A DNA stretch of 7,945 bases from JAWLDB01 sp041686915 (GTDB taxonomy: Bacteria; Bacillota; UBA994; UBA5500). Positions 1-6,094 of the stretch are shown piece by piece. The notes beneath the pieces are model-generated. The model was not told where the DNA came from and ran no database searches. It worked only from the letters and a program-made list of their open reading frames with translations. Both the position numbers and the translations under genes were made by a program. The stretch covers positions 1-7,945 of the forward strand of contig JAWLDB010000132.1 of NCBI GenBank assembly GCA_041686915.1, read 5' to 3'. Positions within the stretch are counted from its first letter, which is position 1; each line of letters opens with the position of its first letter.

Positions 1-42
1 GACTAGAGTGGGCCTGGCTGATCAGCCCGGCCCTCTCTAGTC
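1..42 (-). terminator. Large imperfect hairpin, possible terminator after the methyltransferase gene
   Basis: Positions 1-19 pair with 24-42 around a GATC loop, with only two mismatches (9/34 and 15/28). The centre, 16-27, is a perfect 12-bp palindrome. It lies about 20 nt past the stop codon of the methyltransferase gene, so a terminator for that minus-strand transcript is the simplest reading. The U-tract that would prove this would lie left of position 1 and cannot be seen. On the plus strand the hairpin is followed by TTATGGAG, which is not a good U-tract. It could also serve an unseen plus-strand gene to the left. Confidence 0.5.
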
Positions 43-62
43 TTATGGAGTATGGAAACACA

Positions 63-866
63 CTAGCTGTGTTCAGTGACCAGCTTAGCTATGCGGCGTT
101 CAGCTGCTTCGTGATATGCTGCATCCACCTCTATTCCAATGAAGTGCCGTCCTTGTTCTAATGATGCCACGCCGGTGGAGCCAACTCCCATAAACGGATC
201 GAAGACGACGTCTCCTGGACGAGAAGCAATTTCTACTATATGTCGCAACACTTTCAGCGGTTTCTGCGTGGGATGCACAGGGTTCTTAACCCGTTCCTTG
301 CCCATGCAGATGGGACTTTCGATGAAGTTATGCATTTCTCTCTGACTGAGGAAATTCCAAGTGTGTCCCTTGTTCCAAGCACAGACTACTAATTCACAGC
401 TATTGAGAAATCCGGCTTTCCTGATTTTTGGGACAGGGTTGGTCTTATGCCATACCATAAACTGAAAGGTATCGTATTCCGGGTCGAACGCCTCATGCCA
501 CTTGCCTAGCATGTTGTAGCTCGTAAAAGCAAAGATGTTTCCGGTAGGTTTGAGGAGGCGCTTAAACTCACTCAGTAGCTGAGCCGGCTCAAAACAAACA
601 GCATCCCAAGCAGCCAGATCGTTGTTAATGTCCTTGCGCCAAGCAAGTTCGATATTGCCTGTTGAGTACGGCCGTAGGTTGTATGGAGGATCTGTAAGTA
701 TCAAATCAATTGATTGGTCAGGCAGTTCACGCATCGCCTGGAAACAATCAGCGTGCAATAACCGATAGTTGTTAATCACTAGCCACTCACACACTTTCTG
801 TAGTTCTCTACCCATAAGTGGTTTGGCGTGCGTAGGCAATTCTCCTGCAAAAGCGAAAACTTCCAT
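63..866 (-). CDS. Site-specific DNA methyltransferase (amino-methylating, beta class)
   Basis: This 267-residue protein should transfer a methyl group from S-adenosylmethionine to the exocyclic amino group of adenine (N6) or cytosine (N4) in a DNA target. The catalytic motif DPPY is at residues 59-62, HPTQKP is at 198-203, and the AdoMet-binding motif DPFMGVGST is at 223-231, followed by GIE at 244-246. The catalytic motif precedes the AdoMet motif, which is the beta-class order. The length is usual for small stand-alone enzymes. No restriction endonuclease or specificity gene lies beside it here, so it may be an orphan, although a partner could lie left of position 1. The ATG at 866 has only a weak purine-rich SD (AGAGAGA). 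An ATG at residue 18 is an alternative but has no better site. The target sequence cannot be deduced. It is the last minus-strand gene in the window, 30 nt past the operon terminator at 897-925. Confidence 0.9.
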   Translation of the reverse strand: MEVFAFAGELPTHAKPLMGRELQKVCEWLVINNYRLLHADCFQAMRELPDQSIDLILTDPPYNLRPYSTGNIELAWRKDINNDLAAWDAVCFEPAQLLSEFKRLLKPTGNIFAFTSYNMLGKWHEAFDPEYDTFQFMVWHKTNPVPKIRKAGFLNSCELVVCAWNKGHTWNFLSQREMHNFIESPICMGKERVKNPVHPTQKPLKVLRHIVEIASRPGDVVFDPFMGVGSTGVASLEQGRHFIGIEVDAAYHEAAERRIAKLVTEHS

Positions 867-896
867 TCTCTCTAACGTTGTCTCGATTGGTTGGGC

Positions 897-925
897 AAAA
901 AAACAGGCGAGAGAACTCTCTCGCC
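897..925 (-). terminator. Rho-independent terminator of the M20/DUF3100 operon
   Basis: GGCGAGAG (906-913) pairs perfectly with CTCTCGCC (918-925) around a 4-nt loop. Read on the minus strand, the stem is followed by TG and then seven T (complement of 897-903). It sits about 30 nt past the stop codon of the small membrane protein gene, as expected for the end of that operon. On the plus strand there is no T-tract, so it acts in one direction. Confidence 0.9.
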
Positions 926-957
926 CAGATTGTGAGGGGAACTATACAGTTGGTCGG

Positions 958-1404
958 TTAAATAACGCCAGTTAGCTTTAGAATGACTTGTGCAATCAAC
1001 GCAGAACCAATGAAAGTTCCGATGAAGGTCAGGAAAGCGGTTAGGACGATCTTAGCGCCTTGTTTCTTGAAGCTTTCCATGTCCTTGCCAATTGAAATAC
1101 CCGCGTAGGCAAGGATTGGGGTACATAGCGCCAGGAACTGCACCTGTCCGACATACTTGTTGACATATTCCGCCCCAGGAACACCAGGGATGGAAGCAAT
1201 AATTGCTAGCGCAGATATATATGCAATGCTAGGCAATTTGATTGGTGACACTTTGGCCAGAACATAGCCAATTGAGACCAGTACCAAGAGGATCAACATT
1301 CCGGGGATGGCATCAATCGGATTGACCTTAAAGCCGACGAAATTGCCAACCACAGCAATCACAGCGGTTATTACGAAAATGCGAAACGCATCACTGAACT
1401 TCAT
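958..1404 (-). CDS. Small multi-pass membrane protein, partner of the DUF3100 protein
   Basis: I do not recognise a characterised family. The 148-residue product is almost entirely hydrophobic, with about four predicted membrane segments (roughly residues 8-26, 33-52, 58-75 and 88-142, the last region probably holding two) and a short polar loop near 106-118. Its ATG overlaps the last base of the DUF3100 stop codon (TAATG), and AAGGAGG lies 10 nt upstream, so the two are translationally coupled and probably made in fixed ratio. By eye its sequence follows residues 1-110 of the DUF3100 partner: VGFK at 23-26 against IGIK at 22-25, PG at 34-35 against 31-32, IG at 45-46 in both, GISIG at 102-106 against GTTIG at 79-83, and IGT at 128-130 against LGT at 104-106. 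I infer it is a diverged half-repeat that forms a heteromeric carrier with the partner. Confidence 0.85.
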   Translation of the reverse strand: MKFSDAFRIFVITAVIAVVGNFVGFKVNPIDAIPGMLILLVLVSIGYVLAKVSPIKLPSIAYISALAIIASIPGVPGAEYVNKYVGQVQFLALCTPILAYAGISIGKDMESFKKQGAKIVLTAFLTFIGTFIGSALIAQVILKLTGVI

Positions 1405-2201
1405 TAGCTGGCAACCTCCTTGGATGCTTTAACGGACTTTTGACCTTTCAGCTTGCGATAGAGCCACTCAGTCACAGGAATGCCGACAAACAGACTCATG
1501 TACAACCCGTCAACACTGGTCAGCAATTGACTTGTGGCTGCAAAGGCACTGAGCTCAGCTTCCATTGCTGGATAAGCGGTTATTACAGGCCCCAAAGCAG
1601 CAGTCATCATGGACGCGCTACCCGTTCCAGCGGCCATGGCGAGTGCATAGGGATGGAAGAAGCCAAGGCTGATGATTAGACCAACCATAAGCCCGTTAAA
1701 CACCGCGCCGAATAGAGTACCGGTAATATAAGCACCCATTACGCCTTGTCCTTCCGGGCCATCCAGCCCGTAAAGGTCAGCTACAATCGCCAGAGAACCC
1801 TCCCTGGAGATCGAGAAACCAGCACCAATTGCTTCGCGCCCCATCTTGAACACGAGCACTGCCACGGGCAATGCCAGGAAGATGGTTCCTAAATTGCCAA
1901 GCTCCTGCAGGATTAGAGCAGGGCCAGCAGACAAGACTTTACCAAGGTTTGGTCCGATGGTTGTACCCATCTTAGCGGTCAAGAACATAACAGACAGACC
2001 GATATATGGAGAAGCCATCTCCATATCTGCCCGATTGACCAGTCGCAGCAAAGGCAGGAACATACCAATTACAAGTGCATAGAGCATCGGCAGTAGCAGT
2101 ACTACGCCCGGGCCTAGCTGAAACCTTTTGATACCAATTCGTTCAGCGACAACCACCATGACGAGGGCCAAAAGATGAATCTTCCAGTCTTTTTGTTTCA
2201 C
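1404..2201 (-). CDS. DUF3100-family integral membrane protein, putative transporter subunit
   Basis: This 265-residue protein has about seven or eight hydrophobic segments (near 8-20, 30-55, 65-82, 92-116, 150-180, 184-205 and 235-252). The polar stretch at about 118-142, with REAIGAGFSISREGSLAIVA, is the part I associate with DUF3100, a family of unknown function. The start is the GTG at 2201: GGAGGA (2211-2216) lies 9 nt before it. The open frame extends to an ATG at 2255, but that would overlap the upstream gene and lacks a good SD. It begins 29 nt after the M20 gene stop and overlaps the next membrane gene by 1 nt. Lying in one operon with a cytoplasmic M20 hydrolase, it probably imports or exports that enzyme's substrate or product. 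This is inferred from context, and no ATP-binding partner is present. Confidence 0.8.
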   Translation of the reverse strand: MKQKDWKIHLLALVMVVVAERIGIKRFQLGPGVVLLLPMLYALVIGMFLPLLRLVNRADMEMASPYIGLSVMFLTAKMGTTIGPNLGKVLSAGPALILQELGNLGTIFLALPVAVLVFKMGREAIGAGFSISREGSLAIVADLYGLDGPEGQGVMGAYITGTLFGAVFNGLMVGLIISLGFFHPYALAMAAGTGSASMMTAALGPVITAYPAMEAELSAFAATSQLLTSVDGLYMSLFVGIPVTEWLYRKLKGQKSVKASKEVAS

Positions 2202-2210
2202 TTTTTCCGG

Positions 2211-2216
2211 TCCTCC
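2211..2216 (-). promoter_or_regulatory. Ribosome binding site fixing the GTG start of the DUF3100 gene
   Basis: On the minus strand this reads GGAGGA, 9 nt before the GTG at 2199-2201. It is the only good SD near the beginning of the frame. It lies between the M20 stop codon and the membrane protein start, so the two genes do not overlap. Confidence 0.8.
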
Positions 2217-2230
2217 TTGCCTAAATAGGC

Positions 2231-3550
2231 TTATTTTCCGAGCAGCTCTTCCCACATTGCGAAATATTGCTCTTTACTCATCGCGGGGGTAAATGCGTTC
2301 TTGATTTCAGAGCCGGCCTTCGCCCCGTCAAACAGTAGGTCAATGACTGTCATAGCCATTACCTTAGCAGGAACCACGTACGCCATCTCTGAATCCACCA
2401 TCAGATAGTCGCGAGCATGTGCATTGCCTGCAACGCCACCAACCGTGGGATGAATTCCTGGCATCAAGTGGGTGATGTCGCCCATATCTGTTGAACCTGA
2501 CATAAAGCTAGCTGGTTGAACGCCATCTTCTCCTAACAGCTGTACAGCATTGGCCTCAAAAACCGCTGCCAAGTTTGCGTCGTTCAAGAGCGGCAGGTAT
2601 CCAGGAATCTCGTTGATCTCTACCTCCGCTCCCACAGCCATGGCCCCAGCTTCTAATGAACGGTTGACTTTCTTGCTGGCGTCCATGATCGCGTCAATAC
2701 TGCGTCCCCTCACGTATGTCTCAATCCGAACATCAGCCGGGACGATGTTTACCAGATCGCCTCCCTTGGTGATGATCGGGTGAACCCGAATGTTATCCGC
2801 ATCCTTAAACGTTTCTCTATTAGCGTGGATGCCCATCATTCCGAGCATGGCCGCGTTAAGCGCATTTACTCCGGCATGAGGTGCCCCACCTGCATGAGCT
2901 TCTTTACCAATGTACTTGACAGTCTTGCCAACGAAGCCATTGGAACCGGTTCCCGGTCCAGGCACTTTAATGATGCGTCCAGGTGTGTTCGATTCGGAAT
3001 GACACATAATGGTCATGTCAACGTCGTCAAATTCTCCGAGATGAAGGAGTTCTTGTTTGCCTCCTAGGAACTTAATCTTTCCATCGCTGCGCAGTCTCTG
3101 GCGGAAATCGAGTTCCACATATTCTTCAGCAGGTACAGCCATCACCACTACATCGCCGTCCAGCTCGTTCATAACACCAGAGTCAACCAGACCCATCGCT
3201 ACTCCGACCATCATTGCTGTCTGGGCGTTGTGTCCACAACAATGGGCTGCACCTGTCACAGGGTCAGCATTCGGATGGTCGTGACAGACAACAGCATCAA
3301 GTTCACCAAGCACAGCAACAGTAAGCTTCTGGTCTTTGCCAGCAATCCTTGCTTTCAGCCCCGTTAGCCCTAGATTTTTCTTGTAGTCCAAACCTAAAGC
3401 CTTGAACTTTTCTTCCACCAACGCGGATGCCTGCATCTCCTTGTACCCGAGTTCTGGATTATTGAACATAAAATCCCCAAGCTCAATGATCTCCTGTGCT
3501 CTGCGGTCAATAGCCTCACAAACTCTTGCCTTCAATGTGGCTTTATCCAA
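2231..3550 (-). CDS. M20-family metallo-amidohydrolase (AbgB/AbgA-like)
   Basis: The predicted 439-residue cytoplasmic enzyme belongs to the M20 metallopeptidase/amidohydrolase family, which cleaves amide bonds in N-acylated amino acids, dipeptides or p-aminobenzoyl-glutamate using two metal ions. Visible motifs are NPELGYKE (31-38), GELDAV (82-87), the metal-binding CCGHN (104-108), the catalytic/metal glutamate pair AEE (141-143), His184 in CHSESN, the dimerisation-domain segment GKEAHAGGAPH near 214, and the C-terminal STDMGD...GIHPT segment that supplies a last histidine. No signal peptide is seen. The TTG at 3550 is chosen because GGTGAGGAGGG lies 7 nt before it. The frame stays open to an ATG at 3670, but that ATG has no SD and the extra 40 residues do not look like protein. 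It is the first gene of the operon. AbgAB-like specificity is plausible, but the true substrate is unknown. Confidence 0.9.
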   Translation of the reverse strand: MDKATLKARVCEAIDRRAQEIIELGDFMFNNPELGYKEMQASALVEEKFKALGLDYKKNLGLTGLKARIAGKDQKLTVAVLGELDAVVCHDHPNADPVTGAAHCCGHNAQTAMMVGVAMGLVDSGVMNELDGDVVVMAVPAEEYVELDFRQRLRSDGKIKFLGGKQELLHLGEFDDVDMTIMCHSESNTPGRIIKVPGPGTGSNGFVGKTVKYIGKEAHAGGAPHAGVNALNAAMLGMMGIHANRETFKDADNIRVHPIITKGGDLVNIVPADVRIETYVRGRSIDAIMDASKKVNRSLEAGAMAVGAEVEINEIPGYLPLLNDANLAAVFEANAVQLLGEDGVQPASFMSGSTDMGDITHLMPGIHPTVGGVAGNAHARDYLMVDSEMAYVVPAKVMAMTVIDLLFDGAKAGSEIKNAFTPAMSKEQYFAMWEELLGK

Positions 3551-3557
3551 AGATAGT

Positions 3558-3568
3558 CCCTCCTCACC
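3558..3568 (-). promoter_or_regulatory. Ribosome binding site fixing the TTG start of the M20 gene
   Basis: The minus strand reads GGTGAGGAGGG, followed by a 7-nt spacer and TTG at 3548-3550. The strength and spacing decide in favour of this rare start codon over the in-frame ATG 120 nt upstream. Confidence 0.85.
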
Positions 3569-3586
3569 TTGTTCTTCAGGTATCAA

Positions 3587-3615
3587 ATTCTGCGGCTTTG
3601 TTGAGTTTCCTGCAA
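3587..3615 (-). promoter_or_regulatory. Weak candidate promoter for the M20/DUF3100 operon
   Basis: On the minus strand, TTGCAG (complement of 3610-3615) is followed after 17 nt by CAGAAT (complement of 3587-3592). This matches the sigma-A hexamers only moderately, and the predicted leader would be short, ending at the TTG start at 3550. No stronger pair was found on this strand between 3550 and 3720. The operon must begin here because the SRP RNA promoter region lies back to back with it. Confidence 0.25.
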
Positions 3616-3684
3616 CTAAAATGTGTAAATATGAGCCTAAGTGAATAGATATTACTGTATGGGCTTCCATTTACTACAACTACC

Positions 3685-3713
3685 TTGACATTAGCTTCAT
3701 TTGGCTGCATAAT
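3685..3713 (+). promoter_or_regulatory. Strong sigma-A-type promoter for the SRP RNA gene
   Basis: A perfect -35 box TTGACA (3685-3690) is followed by a 17-nt spacer and CATAAT (3708-3713), a five-of-six match to the -10 box. Transcription should start near 3720, about 57 nt before the mature end of the SRP RNA. This implies a precursor with a 5' leader that is trimmed. A near-consensus promoter fits a stable, abundant RNA. Confidence 0.75.
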
Positions 3714-3776
3714 AGGTAACACAGTCGTGGCTAACTTATGAGTCCGACTTAAGGACTTCACTAATGTCAAACGTCT

Positions 3777-4046
3777 TGCCGTGCTAGATGGGGAGGTAGC
3801 GGTGCCCTGTACCTGCAATCCGCTGTAGCAGGATCGAACGCCTATTTTGAGGCACTCGCTTGTGAGGCTTGCCTCGGGTAAGTGGTGTTGACAATCGGGT
3901 CCAACGCAACAAAAAGCTATGAACCCCGTCAGGTCCGGAAGGAAGCAGCGGTAAGTGGTCCATTTTGTGTGCCGTCGGGAAGCCTGGTTCGAGCTAACTG
4001 TCCGAGTTACACTTGGAAGCGTGCTGTCGAAGGTAGGGCACGGCAG
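3777..4046 (+). ncRNA. ffs: Signal recognition particle RNA, large Alu-containing form
   Basis: This RNA is the scaffold of the signal recognition particle. It binds Ffh and targets ribosomes making membrane and secreted proteins to FtsY. The diagnostic helix 8 sequence is at about 3928-3955, including GTCAGGTCCGGAAGGAAGCA, with its GGAA tetraloop and asymmetric loop. The Alu-domain signature (GGTAGCGGTGCCCTGTACCT and the CCGC...GTAGCAGG segment) is at about 3795-3832. The ends close by pairing TGCCGTGC (3777-3784) with GCACGGCA (4038-4045), giving about 270 nt, the size of the Bacillus-type RNA (scr) and much longer than the roughly 114-nt E. coli 4.5S RNA. The exact mature ends are inferred from this closing stem. 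It sits upstream of dnaX, as in B. subtilis. Confidence 0.95.
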
Positions 4047-4052
4047 ATTTTT

Positions 4053-4081
4053 AAGCCATAGCAATTACGCTATGGCTTTTT
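4053..4081 (+). terminator. Intrinsic terminator of the SRP RNA gene
   Basis: AAGCCATAGC (4053-4062) pairs perfectly with GCTATGGCTT (4069-4078) around a 6-nt loop, and the T-run spans 4077-4081. It begins seven bases after the closing stem of the SRP RNA. That closing stem is itself followed by five T (4048-4052), so the 3' end may be produced by either signal followed by trimming. Confidence 0.9.
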
Positions 4082-4108
4082 ACATGCTCAATTATTGCCA
4101 TGCGTGCC

Positions 4109-4137
4109 AAAGAGCCGGGAACTATCCCGGCTCTTTT
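4109..4137 (+). terminator. Second terminator hairpin between SRP RNA and dnaX
   Basis: AAAGAGCCGGG (4109-4119) pairs with CCCGGCTCTTT (4126-4136) around a 6-nt loop, with T at 4134-4137. This GC-rich 11-bp stem is stronger than the terminator 30 nt before it. No gene lies between the two, so it looks like a back-up that insulates dnaX from the very active SRP RNA promoter. Confidence 0.75.
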
Positions 4138-4147
4138 CATGAGCAAG

Positions 4148-4176
4148 TGGAGGAAATCCAAACCCTGGTGTACAAT
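4148..4176 (+). promoter_or_regulatory. Candidate dnaX promoter
   Basis: TACAAT (4171-4176) is a five-of-six -10 box. The hexamer 17 nt before it, TGGAGG, is a poor -35. Transcription would start near 4183, leaving a leader of about 15 nt that still holds the SD-like GAGGTG (4186-4191) before the ATG at 4198. Two terminators just upstream make a promoter here necessary unless there is readthrough. Confidence 0.4.
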
Positions 4177-4197
4177 CTACTTAGCGAGGTGTAATAC

Positions 4198-5787
4198 ATG
4201 AACTATCAAGCATTATATCGCGAATGGCGGCCACAAACGTTTGCTGACGTTGTGGGTCAACCTCATATCGTGCGGACGCTGCAGAACATGCTGAAGCAAG
4301 GGCGGATTAACCACGCCTTTTTATTTTGTGGTCCACGTGGAACCGGCAAGACAACTCTTGCTAAGTTGCTTGCGAAGGCGCTCAATTGCCAGTTAGGGCC
4401 GACCGCTGAACCGTGCATGACTTGTCAGGCATGCCGGGCAGTTAAATCAGGTGGCTTCTTGGATGTTCTGGAAATTGACGGTGCATCTAATCGCGGGATA
4501 GATGAGATTCGTGACCTGCGTGAACGTGTGAAGTATGCACCCGCCGAGGGGCGCTACAAAGTATACATCATTGACGAGGTCCATATGTTAACGACGGAAG
4601 CCTTCAATGCTCTACTGAAGACATTGGAGGAACCGCCAGCACACGTTGTTTTTATTTTTGCCACCACTGAGGTGCATAAGGTTCCCCCTACCATTCTTTC
4701 TCGTTGCCAAAGGTTTGATTTTCGGCGCTTGAGTCCTGCAGTTATCAAGGAACGGTTAGCTCAAGTGGCCACTGGGGCGGGTATTTCAGCCGAGGCTGCA
4801 GCGTTAAGACTCTTGGCTGAAGCCGCTAATGGTGGGATGCGGGATGCGTTAGCTATGCTTGATCAAGTTTATAGCTACGCTGGTGACAACAGGATCACTG
4901 CCCCCGATGTTGAGGAAGTGGTGGGATTGGTCCCAGGGACTGAATATGCAAAGCTATTGGGGTCGTTGGGCATAGGGGATATCCGCCAAGCGCTGCTCTT
5001 GATTAGCCACCTCATAGACTCCGGGAAGGAAGTCCCCCAGTTGGTTAGCGGTCTCATCCAGTTTTGCAGGGATCTGCTGTTGGCAAAGGCTAACTCCACC
5101 ATAAGGAATGACCTGCTGGAACCGCTATGCAATCACTTTTCATCAGCGGAAGTGTTGCGTTTGCTGGATGAACTGTTCAAGGTAGAGAGGGAACTACGCT
5201 ATGCGTCGGAGCCCAAAATTCTGTTAGAGCTAGCTCTATTTCGGTACCTCACCCCATCGGTGGTGGTACAACAGGAGACACTAAGCAGCAAGGATGCTAT
5301 CTCTAACCTTGTCTCGCAAGTGCCCTCAAGGCCTGCCAAGACTAATATCGGTGAACCGTTACCACCCGAAGCCGCAGCGCCTGAAATCACGGAGATTAGC
5401 AATCGAGGCCAGCTAACTTTGCGCTCCATTCAAAAGCAATGGCCAGACGTAATGGGGGCATTAATGGCAGAAGAGCCGGCAATTGCAGTCAAATTATCAA
5501 ACGCTAAGGTAACAGGCTATGATAAGCAGGTCGTAACCTTGCAGTTTGACAGGCGGTTTTCCAAGAACTTTATTGAGAAGCAGGATAATCTCCAGGTCCT
5601 GACGGCATGTATCTGCGAGCTGTTTCGCCAGGAGCTGAAGTTGCGCTGTGAACTCAAGGAGGAGGAGCTAGTAGACGAGTCGGTGAATAAGGTAGAGGAA
5701 CCTTCGGTGGCTAATCCCATTGAAATAGCCCTTAGTTTGTTTGAGGGCGAGGAAATCGACCCGGATATGATAGGAGGTCCAAAATAA
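4198..5787 (+). CDS. dnaX: DNA polymerase III subunit tau/gamma (clamp loader ATPase)
   Basis: DnaX is the ATPase core of the clamp loader, which opens the DnaN ring onto primed DNA. The tau form also ties the loader to the polymerase and helicase. The 529-residue protein starts MNYQALYREWRP, typical of the family. It carries Walker A GPRGTGKT (45-52), a zinc module with Cys64, Cys73, Cys76 and Cys79, Walker B VYIIDE (122-127), the sensor-1/arginine-finger segment SRC (168-170) and the sensor-2 segment GGMRDALAMLDQ near 210-221. The collar domain follows to about 360. The C-terminal 170 residues are variable and presumably tau-specific. It is somewhat shorter than the B. subtilis protein. I saw no run of A like the E. 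coli frameshift site. The stop codon overlaps the ybaB start (TAATG), so the two are coupled. Confidence 0.97.
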   Translation: MNYQALYREWRPQTFADVVGQPHIVRTLQNMLKQGRINHAFLFCGPRGTGKTTLAKLLAKALNCQLGPTAEPCMTCQACRAVKSGGFLDVLEIDGASNRGIDEIRDLRERVKYAPAEGRYKVYIIDEVHMLTTEAFNALLKTLEEPPAHVVFIFATTEVHKVPPTILSRCQRFDFRRLSPAVIKERLAQVATGAGISAEAAALRLLAEAANGGMRDALAMLDQVYSYAGDNRITAPDVEEVVGLVPGTEYAKLLGSLGIGDIRQALLLISHLIDSGKEVPQLVSGLIQFCRDLLLAKANSTIRNDLLEPLCNHFSSAEVLRLLDELFKVERELRYASEPKILLELALFRYLTPSVVVQQETLSSKDAISNLVSQVPSRPAKTNIGEPLPPEAAAPEITEISNRGQLTLRSIQKQWPDVMGALMAEEPAIAVKLSNAKVTGYDKQVVTLQFDRRFSKNFIEKQDNLQVLTACICELFRQELKLRCELKEEELVDESVNKVEEPSVANPIEIALSLFEGEEIDPDMIGGPK

Positions 5788-6092
5788 TGAACAACATGAA
5801 GAACCTAATGAAACAGGCGCAGAAGATGCAGGCTGATATGGCCAAAATCCAGGAAGAACTAGGCAACAAGACAGTTGATGCCTCCGTAGGGGGCGGTGTG
5901 GTGAAAGTTGTAGCCAGTGGTCACAAAGAGATTAAGCAGGTGGTAATCGACCCCGCGGCGGTTGATCCTGACGATATTGAAATGTTGCAGGACCTTGTGC
6001 TTACCGCAGTCAATGAAGCATTGCGTAAAGCAGACGAATTAGCCGCTTCCGAAATGGGCAAGGTTACCGGCGGATTTAAGATGCCCTTCTAG
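5787..6092 (+). CDS. ybaB: YbaB/EbfC-family nucleoid-associated protein
   Basis: This 101-residue protein belongs to the YbaB/EbfC DNA-binding family (YaaK in B. subtilis), small dimers that bind and bridge DNA in the nucleoid. The amphipathic N-terminal helix MKNLMKQAQKMQADMAKIQEE (one-residue gaps in hydrophobic spacing), the glycine-rich GGGVV turn near 36-40, the VVIDPAAVDP segment near 51-60 and the C-terminal GGFKMPF are all typical, and the length is full. AGGAGG (5772-5777) lies 9 nt before the ATG, which overlaps the dnaX stop by one base. A second ATG three codons on is possible. It lies between dnaX and recR, the family's conserved place, and its exact role beside recR is not settled. 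Confidence 0.95.
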   Translation: MNNMKNLMKQAQKMQADMAKIQEELGNKTVDASVGGGVVKVVASGHKEIKQVVIDPAAVDPDDIEMLQDLVLTAVNEALRKADELAASEMGKVTGGFKMPF

Positions 6093-6094
6093 CG

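Noticed and set aside
3576..4064. 162-residue open frame on the minus strand across the SRP RNA
   Set aside because: It runs through the highly structured SRP RNA gene and its promoter, has no SD, and its translation resembles no protein; it is a chance frame.
4109..4137. Second hairpin before dnaX as the end of a separate small RNA
   Set aside because: Only about 27 nt separate it from the preceding terminator and no promoter is seen there, so there is no room for an independent RNA.
3955..4194. 79-residue open frame on the plus strand before dnaX
   Set aside because: It starts inside the SRP RNA and passes through two terminators; no ribosome binding site or family resemblance.
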